Shown here in pieces: positions 8,925 through 18,721 of a DNA stretch of 64,000 bases. The stretch's first letter is position 1. Every line of letters starts with the position of its first letter. The stretch lies in the NCBI RefSeq assembly GCF_016583575.1, contig NZ_NRRG01000015.1:1-64000 (forward strand), in the 5' to 3' direction. This DNA comes from Thiocystis violacea (GTDB lineage Bacteria; Pseudomonadota; Gammaproteobacteria; Chromatiales; Chromatiaceae). Under the pieces are notes generated by a model. It saw nothing but the letters and a program-made list of their open reading frames with translations. It did no database searches and was not told the origin of the DNA. Position numbers and translations under genes: made by a program.

Positions 8925-10891
8925 ATCAGTTCGTCATCCAAGCCCATTGCGTTCCCCAACAGGCCCTTGCCGGGTCATCGGGCACCTTGAGCGCGGTCCA
9001 GGCCAAACTCGCCACGGACGGCGAACGTCCGATTCGGATCGTGTCCGCGCCCACGGGGGCGGGCAAGACCTATGGGTTCGTGCGCCAGATTCAGGATCGG
9101 CGTCGCTCCGTGCTCTTCATCGTCCCGACACAAGCGCTTGCACACAATGTGAAAGAGGAGTTGGAGTCCATACAGCTTCCTGTCAGCGTCTGGGATGCGA
9201 ATCAGACCGCCAGGGCGAAAGCCGCGGGAGAGAATGTTTGGTCATGGCGACTCGATGATCTGCGCAAGCACGGCGCGTCCGCGGGAGCAGGCGGGATGAT
9301 CCTTGCGACACTGGAAGCCTTCCACGGGATTCTCCAGGGCTGGGGCGTGCGCTCAGGAGTGACGACGCTATCGCCCATGACCATTCTGGATCAAGTGGAC
9401 GAACTGGTGTTCGACGAGGCCCATCTGCTGAACGAACGCGCCTTTGGCTTTCTGATGGGGTGGGCGGCCCTGATCGGCCATGCCTACCGGATGGATGAGA
9501 ATCAGGCCGGACGACGGACCCGCCTCACCTTGTTGTCAGCCACCCATAGCGAACTCAAGGAGACCCTGATTCAGGAGGATTCGTTTGCCGGGGTTCCGCC
9601 CGAGTGGATCGAGATCCTGGAAGAGCAGGTTATCGACCGGGCGGATGATGACGCCTGGCCGCTCGATGCGCGGCCGATTCATGGCGATGTCGCGGTGACC
9701 GTGCATGACGAGGCATCGGACATTCGCGATCGGATCGATCTGATCCCTGCGCTCCTGAATCGCTATCCGGGGCAGCAGGTGATGGTGATCCACGACAGCG
9801 TGGCGCGTCTCGACCTGGACGAAAGACTGATCAATCAGGTCAGGGTGGCAGCGGGGCTCCCGCACGAACAGGTTCATGTGGTCTCGGGACAGGATCGTCA
9901 TCTGGCCCGCACGGCGGGCAGCGCGGGTTTCAGTTCCGGGGCTCGGATCCCCGATACGGCCCGTCTCATCATCGGAACCTCGGCGATCGAGGTCGGGATT
10001 TCGCTGAAAAACGTCAGAGCCTTGGTGACGGATTCCGGGCGGGATGCCGCCACCCTGATTCAACGCATCGGGCGCGTCGCGCGCGGCAAGGACGATGGCG
10101 AGGTTCATGTGGTGGCCGGCGGTCGCGGTGTGCGCGGCACATCGGAGCGGCATATCCTCCAGTTACGCGGCTTGCAGGGGCGAATCTCAGTCACGGATTT
10201 CGTTCGGCAATTTGAAAAATTGAAGCCCTTTGACGCCAAACGAGCGGCGGAATTGGGCAGCGCCTACTTCAACATGTTACGGCGGCTGGATCGAAACACG
10301 GGGAATGCCTTTGCCGCATTATTCCAGCAGATCGAGGAAGCACACGGAAGGCGCCCAATCAAACCGCGTTCGCTGCTCAATGCCGTGCGCAAGGCAATCG
10401 AAGCGCAGTCGAATCACAAGCATCGGGACATGCTGGAGGAGTGGCTGAAACAGATCGACGATAATCTCCAGGATATCCGCGGCTTCTCGCCAACCGTCAT
10501 GGTACGTTTCCGTGCGGATGACCCGGAATCGCAGGCCACTCCCTATGATCTTGGATTCGTGGAGACGTACCTGGGACTGCCGGATTTCTACGACGGGGAT
10601 GCCCTCTGCTACCGTGGACCACGCGATCTTTGCATGCGCGAGAAGCCAGAACCGCGCTCAGTCGATGTTCTGACTCCCGTGGGGCGGAATCGGATTTCCG
10701 AGGTTTGGTCAACCGAGAGATTGCCGAAGCAATACGCCGAACTGGTCAAAAAGGATCTCCGCGATAAGCTCAGAAACGGCGATCTCGCGAAACTCATCAA
10801 CGGCTTTATCAGCCGCACCGGTCTGGTCGTACTGGATCCCAAGGTGTCGAGCCGATCACAGTCCTTTTGCTCGGGAAGCATGGTGGTTTGA
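8921..10891 (+). CDS. cas3': Type I-D CRISPR helicase Cas3'
   Basis: The 656-residue superfamily 2 helicase has Walker A SAPTGAGKT, motif II DEAH at 165-168, motif III LLSATH and motifs V/VI GTSAIEVGIS and QRIGRVARG. There is no N-terminal HD nuclease, so it is the helicase-only form of type I-D, and the nuclease is supplied by Cas10d. It unwinds target DNA after Cascade binding. It is translationally coupled to the WYL gene. The end at 10891 is followed by about 135 bases with no recognised terminator. Confidence 0.93.
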   Translation: MNQFVIQAHCVPQQALAGSSGTLSAVQAKLATDGERPIRIVSAPTGAGKTYGFVRQIQDRRRSVLFIVPTQALAHNVKEELESIQLPVSVWDANQTARAKAAGENVWSWRLDDLRKHGASAGAGGMILATLEAFHGILQGWGVRSGVTTLSPMTILDQVDELVFDEAHLLNERAFGFLMGWAALIGHAYRMDENQAGRRTRLTLLSATHSELKETLIQEDSFAGVPPEWIEILEEQVIDRADDDAWPLDARPIHGDVAVTVHDEASDIRDRIDLIPALLNRYPGQQVMVIHDSVARLDLDERLINQVRVAAGLPHEQVHVVSGQDRHLARTAGSAGFSSGARIPDTARLIIGTSAIEVGISLKNVRALVTDSGRDAATLIQRIGRVARGKDDGEVHVVAGGRGVRGTSERHILQLRGLQGRISVTDFVRQFEKLKPFDAKRAAELGSAYFNMLRRLDRNTGNAFAALFQQIEEAHGRRPIKPRSLLNAVRKAIEAQSNHKHRDMLEEWLKQIDDNLQDIRGFSPTVMVRFRADDPESQATPYDLGFVETYLGLPDFYDGDALCYRGPRDLCMREKPEPRSVDVLTPVGRNRISEVWSTERLPKQYAELVKKDLRDKLRNGDLAKLINGFISRTGLVVLDPKVSSRSQSFCSGSMVV

Positions 10892-11026
10892 GAGGATTAT
10901 TTCACAAGCCCTGGGCTGTCCACTCCAACAGGCCACCGTGGAGCGGCGCTCGACTGACTGAAGCCCCCGAACGATTCCCCGGCCTTGCCCCCTCTCCATT
11001 GGCCAGGTGACTGGCTGGATCTGGCC

Positions 11027-11626
11027 TTACTCAAGCGAACGACGGTTGACGAACTCGACGGAGGGTGCGAACCGGCCCGCGCGGATGCGGCTGATTCCGG
11101 CATGGTCGATCCGTATTCGAGACCAGCGTTCCGGATCCGCGCGCATCACATGGCCCAGGATGGCGCGCGTGACGCCGGCATGGCAGACGATCAGCAGCCG
11201 TCGGCCGGGATAGGCGGCGATCTGACGTTCGTAGGCGTCGGCGATCCGGGCGAGGAAGACCGCCAGCGGCTCCGCGCCGGGTGGGCGGCCACCGACCGGA
11301 TCGCGCTGGAAGACGGCCAGACGATCGGGCTCGGTGGCCGCGACCTCGGCGTGGAGACGGCCCTCCCAGGCGCCCATGCCGATCTCGCGGAACGCCGGAT
11401 CGATGGCCAGGGGTAGGGCGTGGCGTTGCGCCAGGGCGCTGGCGAACAGGCGGCAGCGGCGCATGGGTGAGCTGAGGATCTGATCCCAGTGGGGCCTGCC
11501 ACCGAGCGCCTGGCGCATCTGCTCCCAACCGGCCGGGGACAGGGGGTCGTCCACGCCATGGCCGCGATAGCGCCGCCCTCCGAGCGGTTCGCCATGTCGG
11601 ATTACATCGACTCGGGTGTCTTGCAT
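11027..11626 (-). CDS. Histidine phosphatase (phosphoglycerate mutase-like) family protein
   Basis: The 199-residue protein opens with VIRHGEP, the phosphohistidine RHG motif. It has SSPMRRCRLFA, an EIGMGAWEGR segment with the catalytic acid, and the second His in IVCHAGVTRAIL. The family includes alpha-ribazole phosphatase (CobC) and phosphoglycerate mutases. CobC would fit a B12 producer, but nothing nearby supports it, so only the family is named. The ATG at 11624-11626 is chosen because AAGGAG precedes it at good spacing; the frame is open further upstream without such a site. Confidence 0.88.
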   Translation of the reverse strand: MQDTRVDVIRHGEPLGGRRYRGHGVDDPLSPAGWEQMRQALGGRPHWDQILSSPMRRCRLFASALAQRHALPLAIDPAFREIGMGAWEGRLHAEVAATEPDRLAVFQRDPVGGRPPGAEPLAVFLARIADAYERQIAAYPGRRLLIVCHAGVTRAILGHVMRADPERWSRIRIDHAGISRIRAGRFAPSVEFVNRRSLE

Positions 11627-11722
11627 GCCGGCGTCTCCTTGAGCCCTGGGGCGATCGGCTGTATTTAAGTAGCTTCGAAAAGAAACGGCCCAATCAAGCG
11701 TCCAAGACGCAAGCGAGCGATC

Positions 11723-12028
11723 ATGATGAAACCGAAGGTCTACGAGGGTATCCACAAGCAGGAGCATGGCGCCATGACGCCGACGGCCAACATCATCCGG
11801 GATGCCTGGGTGTTCGGGATCATTCCCGAGCAGGAGACCTGCGAGGGTTGGACGATCCAGGGGATCGACGCCCTGTACGACAAGGTGACCGAGGCCTGGA
11901 TGCCCTACGGACACCTGGCCTCCAATCTGCCGCCGGAGCTGCGCGAGCGTCATGCGCGCATCTATGCCAAGGCGGTCGAGAGCGCGCGTGCCGCCGGCTG
12001 GGATCCGGCTCTCGGCGACGACGACTGA
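11723..12028 (+). CDS. Small protein of unknown function (101 aa)
   Basis: I do not recognise the family. The product is acidic at its C-terminus (ALGDDD) and contains WVFGIIPEQETCEGWTI and WMPYGHLASNLPPELR. There is no signal peptide or membrane segment. Codon use matches the neighbours, with G/C at most third positions, which supports a real gene. Two ATG codons in tandem (11723 and 11726) could both start it. It is divergent from the histidine phosphatase and followed by another small unknown gene. Confidence 0.65.
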   Translation: MMKPKVYEGIHKQEHGAMTPTANIIRDAWVFGIIPEQETCEGWTIQGIDALYDKVTEAWMPYGHLASNLPPELRERHARIYAKAVESARAAGWDPALGDDD

Positions 12029-12122
12029 ATCGGACGCGAGGCGGTCGCGCGCTCGCCGGGGATGGACAGGATCCATCGGGAGCCTTGTCCATCCGCGTCC
12101 GACTTGAGCGCTGACTCCCCCT

Positions 12123-12578
12123 ATGTCCAGTTATTTCGTCCAGGAAACCTTCTTCCGCCCCGACGAGGAATACGCGCGGGAGACGCGCGCCATTCCGGCG
12201 CGGATACACAATGCCATGCGATTGCTCTTGAAGCGCGCGGGCGGCTCCAGTCTCTTCGTGCCGATCCGCTCCATGCAATACCTGGCGGTGATCGAGTCCG
12301 ACGAGGTTCTGTTCGTCGACGCGCTGGGCGGCTATGCCCACCATCGAGGCGAGGGCGGTCGTCTCATCCGCCTGGCCTGGCGTCCGATGGCTGGACGGAA
12401 TTCGCTCAGCGCCCCCGTTTTCTGTGAAATGGTCTACTATTTTAGGGGCCTGGAGGGGGTGCGGGCTCGGCTTTTGTCCGAGATAGGTCCAGCACTAGAC
12501 CGCGTGACGGGGCCAGGACAAGGCGCCGATATCAAGACTTGGAACGGACAAATCCTTCCATTTAAACGGATCGATTGA
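12123..12578 (+). CDS. Conserved-looking hypothetical protein (151 aa)
   Basis: The family is not recognised. The protein is soluble and mixed alpha/beta, with IHNAMRLLLKRAG, MQYLAVIESDEVLFVDALGGY and VCEMVYYF-like strands. No catalytic motif, signal peptide or membrane segment is visible. No clear Shine-Dalgarno sequence precedes the ATG, so the start is uncertain. Strong third-position GC supports coding, although the last 50 bases are more AT-rich. Confidence 0.6.
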   Translation: MSSYFVQETFFRPDEEYARETRAIPARIHNAMRLLLKRAGGSSLFVPIRSMQYLAVIESDEVLFVDALGGYAHHRGEGGRLIRLAWRPMAGRNSLSAPVFCEMVYYFRGLEGVRARLLSEIGPALDRVTGPGQGADIKTWNGQILPFKRID

Positions 12579-12756
12579 GCGGAACCGAAAAATCATCGCC
12601 CGTTCCGATCCCCGACATCCCCAAACGCGCGCGCTCCACCGGAGCACCGCCCACGAGCGCCGGATGGCGCGATCGACACGACGGCCGTCCACATCGGGCG
12701 CCGAGAGGCGCCTTTCTTACAGATCGGACCGAAGAGTCCGACAGACGGAGGAATTC

Positions 12757-13257
12757 ATGCCCAAACTATTGACCTGGCGCGAAGACTGGTCGCTCAACAT
12801 CGAGACCCTGGATCGGGACCATCGGGCCCTGATCGACCAGCTCGGCGATATCTGTCTGCGTTTTTGTCCCGAGGCCAGCAGCGGCCGGGCGGGAAACGCC
12901 AACGCGCTGATCGAGGCCCTATACGGTCTGGGCGAGTCGATGCGGGAGCACTTCCAGAGGGAAGAGGACTTCATGCGGGCCTTCGATTATGCCGGCATCG
13001 GTGAGCATCAGTGCGATCATGCCCTGCTCATGGCCGAGTTCACCACGCTTCTGCGCGAGTGGCGCGCCGAAGGTCTGCATGTCTTCGACGAAGCAAGCCA
13101 GGGTCTTGTTCGGGATTGGCTGCTTGCCCACATCCTGGGTGCCGATCGCACCTTCGTGGATGCCTATTTTCGTCTCTGTGGCCGGGAAATTTCGGCGGAT
13201 CGGGGACGTGCGATGAATCTGTATCAATCCAGCTATCGCTTCACGCTAGCCAAGTAG
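12757..13257 (+). CDS. Bacteriohemerythrin
   Basis: The 166-residue four-helix protein has the diiron pattern of hemerythrins: DRDHRALI, then MREHFQREEDFM (H-x3-E), IGEHQCDHALL (H-x3-H) and a C-terminal HILGADR with the last His and Asp. It probably binds O2 reversibly, which would help an anaerobic phototroph sense or buffer oxygen. The ATG at 12757 is chosen because GGAGG precedes it by 5 bases. Its neighbours suggest no operon. Confidence 0.9.
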   Translation: MPKLLTWREDWSLNIETLDRDHRALIDQLGDICLRFCPEASSGRAGNANALIEALYGLGESMREHFQREEDFMRAFDYAGIGEHQCDHALLMAEFTTLLREWRAEGLHVFDEASQGLVRDWLLAHILGADRTFVDAYFRLCGREISADRGRAMNLYQSSYRFTLAK

Positions 13258-13389
13258 ATTCCCCGGCGACCGGAGCCTGGGCCGACGGCCAGGCTTGCCG
13301 ACGGCGGTCAGGGGATCCTTGGGACAACCCCAGCCCAGACCGGACGCTTCCGCCGTGGCTCGCCCGGCTGGCGATCGGGATCCCACTCG

Positions 13390-14280
13390 TCAGGCGGGAA
13401 AGACGCCGGTCGATAGGTATCGATCGCCTCGGTCGCAGACGATGACGACGATCACCGCCCCGCCGACCTCGCCGGAGAGCCGCAGGGCGGCGGCGACCGC
13501 GCCGCCGGAGGAGACGCCGGCGAAAATCCCTTCCCTGGCGGCCAATTCCCGCGCGGTCTGCTCGGCAATCGCCTGGGAGACATCGATGATGCGATCGACT
13601 CCGGATGGATCGTAGATTCTGGGCAGGTAGGCTTCCGGCCAGCGGCGGATGCCGGGGATGCTGGAGCCCTCCTCCGGCTGGACGCCGACGATCTGGACCG
13701 CCGGGTTTTGCTCCTTGAGATAGCGGCCCGTTCCCATGATGGTGCCGGTGGTGCCCATGGAGCTGACGAAGTGGGTGACGCGGCCCTGGGTGTCGCGCCA
13801 GATCTCGGGGCCGGTGGTCTCGTAGTGGGCGGCCGGGTTGTCCGGGTTGGAGAACTGATCGAGCCGGATGCCCTCACCGCGCGTCTCCATGGCGATGGCC
13901 AGATCGATGGCCGCCTCCATGCCGCCGTCCTTGGGGGTGAGGACGATCTCGGCCCCGAAGCTTCTCATGGCGCCGCGGCGCTCCTCGCTCATGTGCTCGG
14001 GCATGACCAGGCGCATCCGATAGCCCTTGATGGCGGCGGCCATGGCGAGCGCGATGCCGGTATTGCCGCTGGTCGCCTCGATCAACACATCGCCGGGGCG
14101 GATGGTCCCGCGCTCCTCGGCGCGTCGGATCATGTTGAGCGCGGGGCGATCCTTGACCGAGCCGGCCGGGTTGTTGCCCTCCAGCTTGGCCAGGATGAGG
14201 TTGTCCGTCGCGCCGGGCAGACGCTGGAGCCGAACCAGCGGGGTCTCGCCCACGAAGTCTTCGATGGTCGGATGGGACAT
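13390..14280 (-). CDS. cysM: Cysteine synthase B (O-acetylserine sulfhydrylase B)
   Basis: The 296-residue PLP enzyme carries KLEGNNPAGSVKDR, with the Schiff-base lysine, the substrate loop EATSGNTGIA and the phosphate-binding GTTGTIMGTGRY. Length and motifs fit CysM (about 300 residues) better than CysK. CysM makes cysteine from O-acetylserine and can use thiosulfate to give S-sulfocysteine, which fits a sulfur oxidiser. GAGGA lies at good spacing upstream of the ATG. It is a single gene with no sulfur-assimilation neighbours here. Confidence 0.93.
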   Translation of the reverse strand: MSHPTIEDFVGETPLVRLQRLPGATDNLILAKLEGNNPAGSVKDRPALNMIRRAEERGTIRPGDVLIEATSGNTGIALAMAAAIKGYRMRLVMPEHMSEERRGAMRSFGAEIVLTPKDGGMEAAIDLAIAMETRGEGIRLDQFSNPDNPAAHYETTGPEIWRDTQGRVTHFVSSMGTTGTIMGTGRYLKEQNPAVQIVGVQPEEGSSIPGIRRWPEAYLPRIYDPSGVDRIIDVSQAIAEQTARELAAREGIFAGVSSGGAVAAALRLSGEVGGAVIVVIVCDRGDRYLSTGVFPA

Positions 14281-14377
14281 GCGATCCTCGTGAATCGGTT
14301 GGAGCGGACGCCGGCTTGGCGCCCAGGGTCGGTCGATCCCGACACTCTAGTTTCCAGCCGGCGCAAACGCCAATCGG

Positions 14378-14460
14378 ATGGTGCCCCAATCGAGAGGATC
14401 GGCGCATGGAGGATGGGCATCGCTCTCGCTCTGCCCATCCTACGGATTGGAGCACTACCC
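14378..14460. repeat. Palindromic intergenic repeat (family A copy)
   Basis: The core at 14410-14442 is the inverted copy of the element at 31845-31900 and 39735-39790: GGATGGGC, a GC-rich CGAGAGCGA-type centre, then GCCCATCC. The arms form a perfect 8-bp hairpin. CGATTGGGGC-like (minus strand, about 14380) and GATTGGAGCACTACC (about 14445-14459) sequences flank it and resemble the tails of the family B repeats. It lies between cysM and the Hpt gene. Confidence 0.7.
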
Positions 14461-14533
14461 GCCAATCGAATGGACCGGCAATCGCGGTTCTCGTTAGAGT
14501 ATCGGCCCTGTCGAACACGATCAGGATGAACCC

Positions 14534-14908
14534 ATGTCGAACACGAACGACCAGCCAACCGGAACCGACTCCCTGGACATGCGCGACGAGGCCGCCGCCC
14601 TCGCGCTCGCCGGAGGTGATGACGAACTCGCGGCCGAGTTGCTGGCCGCCCTGCTCGCCGGACTTCCCGAGGAGTTGGAGTCCCTGCGGGCCTGTCTCGC
14701 CGAATCCGACTGGCCGGGACTGGCCGAGTACGCCCACCGGGTTCGGGGCGCGACCCGCTATTGCGGCGTGCCGGCCCTGGACGCGGCCATGGAAGCGCTG
14801 GAGCGGTCCGCCCGGATCGGCGACCAGCAAGGCTGTCGGGAGGGCTTCGGACTGGTCGAGGCTCAGGCGCGGCGACTCCTGGAGCGACTGGGACCAGGGA
14901 TCGCTTGA
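14534..14908 (+). CDS. Stand-alone Hpt (histidine phosphotransfer) domain protein
   Basis: The 124-residue helical protein carries the Hpt signature AHRVRGATRYCG, with the phospho-accepting His at residue 68 followed by Arg and Gly. The helical repeat DAAMEALERSARIGD completes the four-helix bundle. It has no kinase or receiver domain of its own, so it should relay phosphate between a hybrid kinase and a response regulator encoded elsewhere. AGGA precedes the ATG. The N-terminal 15 residues are probably disordered. Confidence 0.8.
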   Translation: MSNTNDQPTGTDSLDMRDEAAALALAGGDDELAAELLAALLAGLPEELESLRACLAESDWPGLAEYAHRVRGATRYCGVPALDAAMEALERSARIGDQQGCREGFGLVEAQARRLLERLGPGIA

Positions 14909-14938
14909 GGCTCGACCGACCACGGGGCCTCGGACCCT

Positions 14939-15202
14939 TCAACCCTCACCGCCCACGCTACCCTCGATCAGCCCGTTGCGCACGAGAACCCGGCGCGACT
15001 TCTGGCTGATCCTGATCAGCCGTGACAGATCGGCCAGGCCAGGTTTCTCGCCCAGGTCCAGCCGGCGCTCCCAGTCCTCCAATTCGCTCTCCAGGAAGTC
15101 CAGCAGCGTTTTCGAGCAGCCCTGACAGACGCCCGAGCAGACTTGAGCCTCGGGCGAGGCGAAGGGCAGGGCCTCGCGCAGTTGTCGGATCAGATCCCGC
15201 AT
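14939..15202 (-). CDS. Small Cys-containing hypothetical protein
   Basis: The 87-residue product begins MRDLIRQLREALPF and contains VCSGVCQGCSKTLLDFLESEL, a C-x3-C-x2-C cluster that could bind a metal or Fe-S centre. RLIRISQKSRRVLVRNGLIE near the end looks helical and basic. The frame stays open to an ATG at 15268, adding 22 polar residues, so the start is uncertain. I do not recognise the family. It ends 31 bases from the convergent Hpt gene. Confidence 0.6.
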   Translation of the reverse strand: MRDLIRQLREALPFASPEAQVCSGVCQGCSKTLLDFLESELEDWERRLDLGEKPGLADLSRLIRISQKSRRVLVRNGLIEGSVGGEG

Positions 15203-15397
15203 CGCGGTTCCAACGTCGGGTTTTCGCGACGAATGTCTCCGATCGGATTCAACGTCCCGTGCCATCATTCACCCTAAATTTTAAGACATCGACAATGATC
15301 GACCGGAAGAGTCGATCCAGGCACGACGGATGGACCCGCCACGCGGTTCAGCTCGCGCGCCAAGGAAGTAGCTTCACCACTCACACAGGCATTCGAC

Positions 15398-18184
15398 ATG
15401 CTTAATCGTCTCGGAATCAAAACCAAGCTCCTGCTGCTCGCCGGCGTACCCATCCTGGCGCTCCTCGCCCTCACCCTGTTCGGAACCGCGCGACTGATCG
15501 CCGAGATCCAGCAGGTTCGACACGCCGAGGGCGTCGCTTCAGTGGTGGTCGCCTTGGGCGAGGTCGCCCATGAGTTGCAGAAGGAGCGCGGCATGTCGGC
15601 CGGATTCCTTTCCAGCAAGGGCGTCAAGTTCGCCGATCGACTGCCGGGCCAGCGTCAAGCCTCGGACACCGGGATCGCGGGGCTGGAATCCGCGCTCTCC
15701 GGGGTCGATCTCGCCACGATGGCGCCCGAATACCAAAGGCTCCTGGGGCAATCCCGCGAAGGCTTGAGCCAGCTTCCAGACTTCAGACAGCGTATCGATC
15801 AGCTTCAGGTGCCGCCACCGGCCTCCTTCCAGGAATACAGCCGGTTGATCGCGGATCTGCTGGAGGTCGCCACCCGCTCCAGCAACGAGTTGCCCGACGC
15901 GGCCATCGCGCGCCTCGCCAACGCCAAGACCGCGCTCCTCTACCTGAAGGAACGCAATGGCCAGGAGCGGGCGATCCTTTCCGGGGCCTTCAGCGCGGGC
16001 CGGATCACCCCGGCCAATTACGACATTCTGCTCACCCTGCTCAGCGATCAGGCCAATTTTCTGCGTCTGACCAAATCCTTCGCGCTTCCCGAACAGACCG
16101 CGCTCCTGGAATCCAAGCTGAGTCAGCCGGTCGTCAAGGATGTCGGGGAAGTCGAGCGGATGGTCAAGGAGACAGGCGCCGACCGGGAGATCTTCTATCC
16201 ACCCGAGGTCTGGTTCGACCAGATCACCCAGAAAATCGATCTGCTGCGCGATGTCGAGCAGCAATTCTCGCAAGACATCGCCACCGCCGTCGCCGTCAGC
16301 GCGCGCCAGGCCATGACCGCGCTCAGCGGCTTCGCGAGCCTGATCGGCCTGACACTGTTGCTGACGCTCTGGCTCGGTGTCTCGATCGTGCGGGGCATCC
16401 TCAAGCAAATGGGCGGCGAGCCGGCGTTCGCGGTCCAGGTTGCCCACGACATCGCCAAGGGCCGGCTGGACAACGAGATCCCGGTCAAATCCGGCGACAG
16501 CGTCAGCCTCCTGGCCTCGATGAAGCACATGCAGCAACAGCTCCATGAGCGCATCGAGACCGAGCGACGCCTCGCCGCCGAGAGTCGGCGCATCCAGAGC
16601 GCGCTCGACAAGGCTTCGACCAACATGATGGTGGCCGACAACGACGGCCGGATCATCTATATGAACGCCGCCGTGACCCGCATGATGCGCGACTCGGAGC
16701 CGGACATGCGCAAGGATTTGCCTAACTTCCAGGCGGAGCGCCTGCTCGGCGCCAACTTCGACGACTTCCATCGCCATCCGGCGCGTCAGAAGAACATGCT
16801 GGGCAGCCTGACCCAGGAGCATGTCGCTCAGATCCGTATCGGCGGACGTCTCTACAAGCTGGTCTCCAACCCGGTCATGAACGATCAGGGCGAGCGACTC
16901 GGATCGGTGGTCGAATGGACCGACCGCACCAACGAGGCGAAGGTCGAGCAGGAGCTGGCCGCGCTGCTGGCGGCGGCGGTGCGTGGCGACTTCAGCGCGC
17001 GCCTCGATCCGGCGGGCAAGACCGGCTTTTTCCAGCAGATGACCGATGGCCTCAACCGCTTGATGGAGATCGTTTCGGCCGGCCTCACCGACCTGGCGCG
17101 GGTCATGAACGCGATCGCGCAGGGCGACCTCACGCAAGGCATCACGGCGGACTATGAAGGCACCTTCGGTCAGATGAAGACCGACACCAACGCCACGCTC
17201 GAACAGTTGCGCGAGGTGGTCGGGCGCATCCTCGAATCGACCGAGTCCATCAACAGCGCCGCGCAGGAAATCTCGGCCGGCAACTCGGATCTGTCCGAGC
17301 GGACCGAATCCCAGGCCAGCTCGCTGGAGCAGACCGCCAGTTCCATGGAGGAACTGAACGCCACCGTCCAGCAGAACGCCCAGAACGCCCAGCAGGCCAA
17401 TCAGCTCTCGGTGACCGCCAATGAGCGCATCCAGCGCGGCGGCGAGACCGTCAAGGCGGTGGTCGGCACCATGGACGGCATTCAGGACTCCAGCCGGCGC
17501 ATCGCCGACATCATCGGCGTGATCGACTCCATCGCCTTCCAGACCAATATTCTGGCGCTCAACGCGGCGGTCGAGGCGGCGCGCGCCGGCGAGCAGGGCA
17601 AGGGATTCGCGGTGGTCGCCTCCGAGGTCCGGCAACTGGCGCAACGCAGCGCCCAGGCGGCCAAGGAGATCAAGGGGCTGATCGTCGACTCCATGGCGAA
17701 GGTGGACGGCGGCGCCAAGCTGGCGCGTCAGGCCGGGGGCGAGATGGACGAGGTGGTCGCGGGTTTCCAGCAGGTCGCGACCCTGGTCTCCGAGATCGCC
17801 GACGCCAGCCGCGAGCAATCCTCGGGCATCGGGCAGGTCACGCAGGCGGTCAGCCAGATCGACGAGATGACGCAGCAGAACGCGGCCCTGGTGGAAGAGG
17901 CCGCGGCCGCCACCGAAAGCCTGGAGGATCAGGCGCGCGAGCTTAAGCGCGCGGTGTCTCTTTTCAAACTGGACACCAGCGGCCTTCGGAATCAGGACTG
18001 GACTGGCGCCGAGCGACGCGGTCCCGACCGGGCGACCAATGTCACCCGGCTCGCCCCCGAGCCGGCCGATACGTCCGGCCCGAAAAAACCAGCCGCCGCG
18101 AGCCTGGCCGCGAAGTCGGACAGGCCACGGAATCCATCAACCGCGAAGCCCTCGCCGAGCGAGGATGAATGGGAGGAGTTTTGA
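15398..18184 (+). CDS. Methyl-accepting chemotaxis protein with NIT sensor, HAMP and PAS domains
   Basis: The 928-residue chemoreceptor has TM1 (about 8-30), a periplasmic NIT-type domain with [15 protein letters not shown] (nitrate/nitrite-sensing family), and TM2 (about 308-330). HAMP, a PAS domain (about 395-510) and a second HAMP-like segment follow, then the signalling hairpin with [16 protein letters not shown]. It ends in DEWEEF, a match to the C-terminal pentapeptide (NWETF in E. coli) that tethers CheR and CheB. It probably senses nitrate or nitrite; the ligand is inferred from the family. It reads convergently toward the che operon. Confidence 0.93.
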   Translation: MLNRLGIKTKLLLLAGVPILALLALTLFGTARLIAEIQQVRHAEGVASVVVALGEVAHELQKERGMSAGFLSSKGVKFADRLPGQRQASDTGIAGLESALSGVDLATMAPEYQRLLGQSREGLSQLPDFRQRIDQLQVPPPASFQEYSRLIADLLEVATRSSNELPDAAIARLANAKTALLYLKERNGQERAILSGAFSAGRITPANYDILLTLLSDQANFLRLTKSFALPEQTALLESKLSQPVVKDVGEVERMVKETGADREIFYPPEVWFDQITQKIDLLRDVEQQFSQDIATAVAVSARQAMTALSGFASLIGLTLLLTLWLGVSIVRGILKQMGGEPAFAVQVAHDIAKGRLDNEIPVKSGDSVSLLASMKHMQQQLHERIETERRLAAESRRIQSALDKASTNMMVADNDGRIIYMNAAVTRMMRDSEPDMRKDLPNFQAERLLGANFDDFHRHPARQKNMLGSLTQEHVAQIRIGGRLYKLVSNPVMNDQGERLGSVVEWTDRTNEAKVEQELAALLAAAVRGDFSARLDPAGKTGFFQQMTDGLNRLMEIVSAGLTDLARVMNAIAQGDLTQGITADYEGTFGQMKTDTNATLEQLREVVGRILESTESINSAAQEISAGNSDLSERTESQASSLEQTASSMEELNATVQQNAQNAQQANQLSVTANERIQRGGETVKAVVGTMDGIQDSSRRIADIIGVIDSIAFQTNILALNAAVEAARAGEQGKGFAVVASEVRQLAQRSAQAAKEIKGLIVDSMAKVDGGAKLARQAGGEMDEVVAGFQQVATLVSEIADASREQSSGIGQVTQAVSQIDEMTQQNAALVEEAAAATESLEDQARELKRAVSLFKLDTSGLRNQDWTGAERRGPDRATNVTRLAPEPADTSGPKKPAAASLAAKSDRPRNPSTAKPSPSEDEWEEF

Positions 18185-18295
18185 CATGCTTCAATCCACG
18201 CCCGGCCAAGCCGGACGATACGGCACACAAGAGGTTACGCCTCTTCCGTGCGGCATGATCCCCCTGAAGGGGGAGGTTTCAACCTGGAGATTTCG

Positions 18296-18721
18296 ATGAA
18301 GGTCATGCATCGTGGGACCGCGTATTTCCTGGCGCTGATCATTGGCTTGATTCCAGTGATCGGCCAGACATCCAGTGGTGGCGGCTCGGGGGCGGAAGGC
18401 GCCTATCCAGGGTACCTGGCCCTGGATCCGCCGCTGGTCGTCAACCTCACGAATCCGCGCAAGGCCCGCTTTTTGCGCGTGGATATTCAGTTCTTCATCG
18501 AGACCCAGGCGGAGGCGGACTTGGTGACCCTCCACATGCCACTCATTCGTGACCACATGATCAGCCTGCTCGGCGGACGTGATGGGGATGGAATGATGAC
18601 CAGCGAGGCACGCGAGGCGTTGCGCACGGAATTGTTGGCGAGTCTGCGGGAAGCCATGAGCAAGCAAACCGGAACACCGGCGATCAGCGCCCTTTACTTC
18701 ACGGGATTCATCGTTCAATAG
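18296..18721 (+). CDS. FliL-like flagellar basal body-associated protein
   Basis: The 141-residue protein has an N-terminal hydrophobic segment (signal anchor or signal peptide, residues 6-22), then a Gly/Ser linker. The FliL fold follows, with LALDPPLVVNLTN, FLRVDIQFFIE, LIRDHMISLLGG and a C-terminal LYFTGFIVQ. FliL supports the flagellar stator. The ATG at 18296 is chosen because GGAG lies 6 bases upstream. It is not within a flagellar operon here, so it may be a second FliL copy linked to the chemoreceptor just upstream. Confidence 0.8.
   Translation: MKVMHRGTAYFLALIIGLIPVIGQTSSGGGSGAEGAYPGYLALDPPLVVNLTNPRKARFLRVDIQFFIETQAEADLVTLHMPLIRDHMISLLGGRDGDGMMTSEAREALRTELLASLREAMSKQTGTPAISALYFTGFIVQ

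Noticed and set aside
15539-17818. 759-codon minus-strand open frame
   Set aside because: Antisense to the NIT-domain MCP; composition rich in Leu, Gly, Asp and Arg, typical of a GC-rich shadow.
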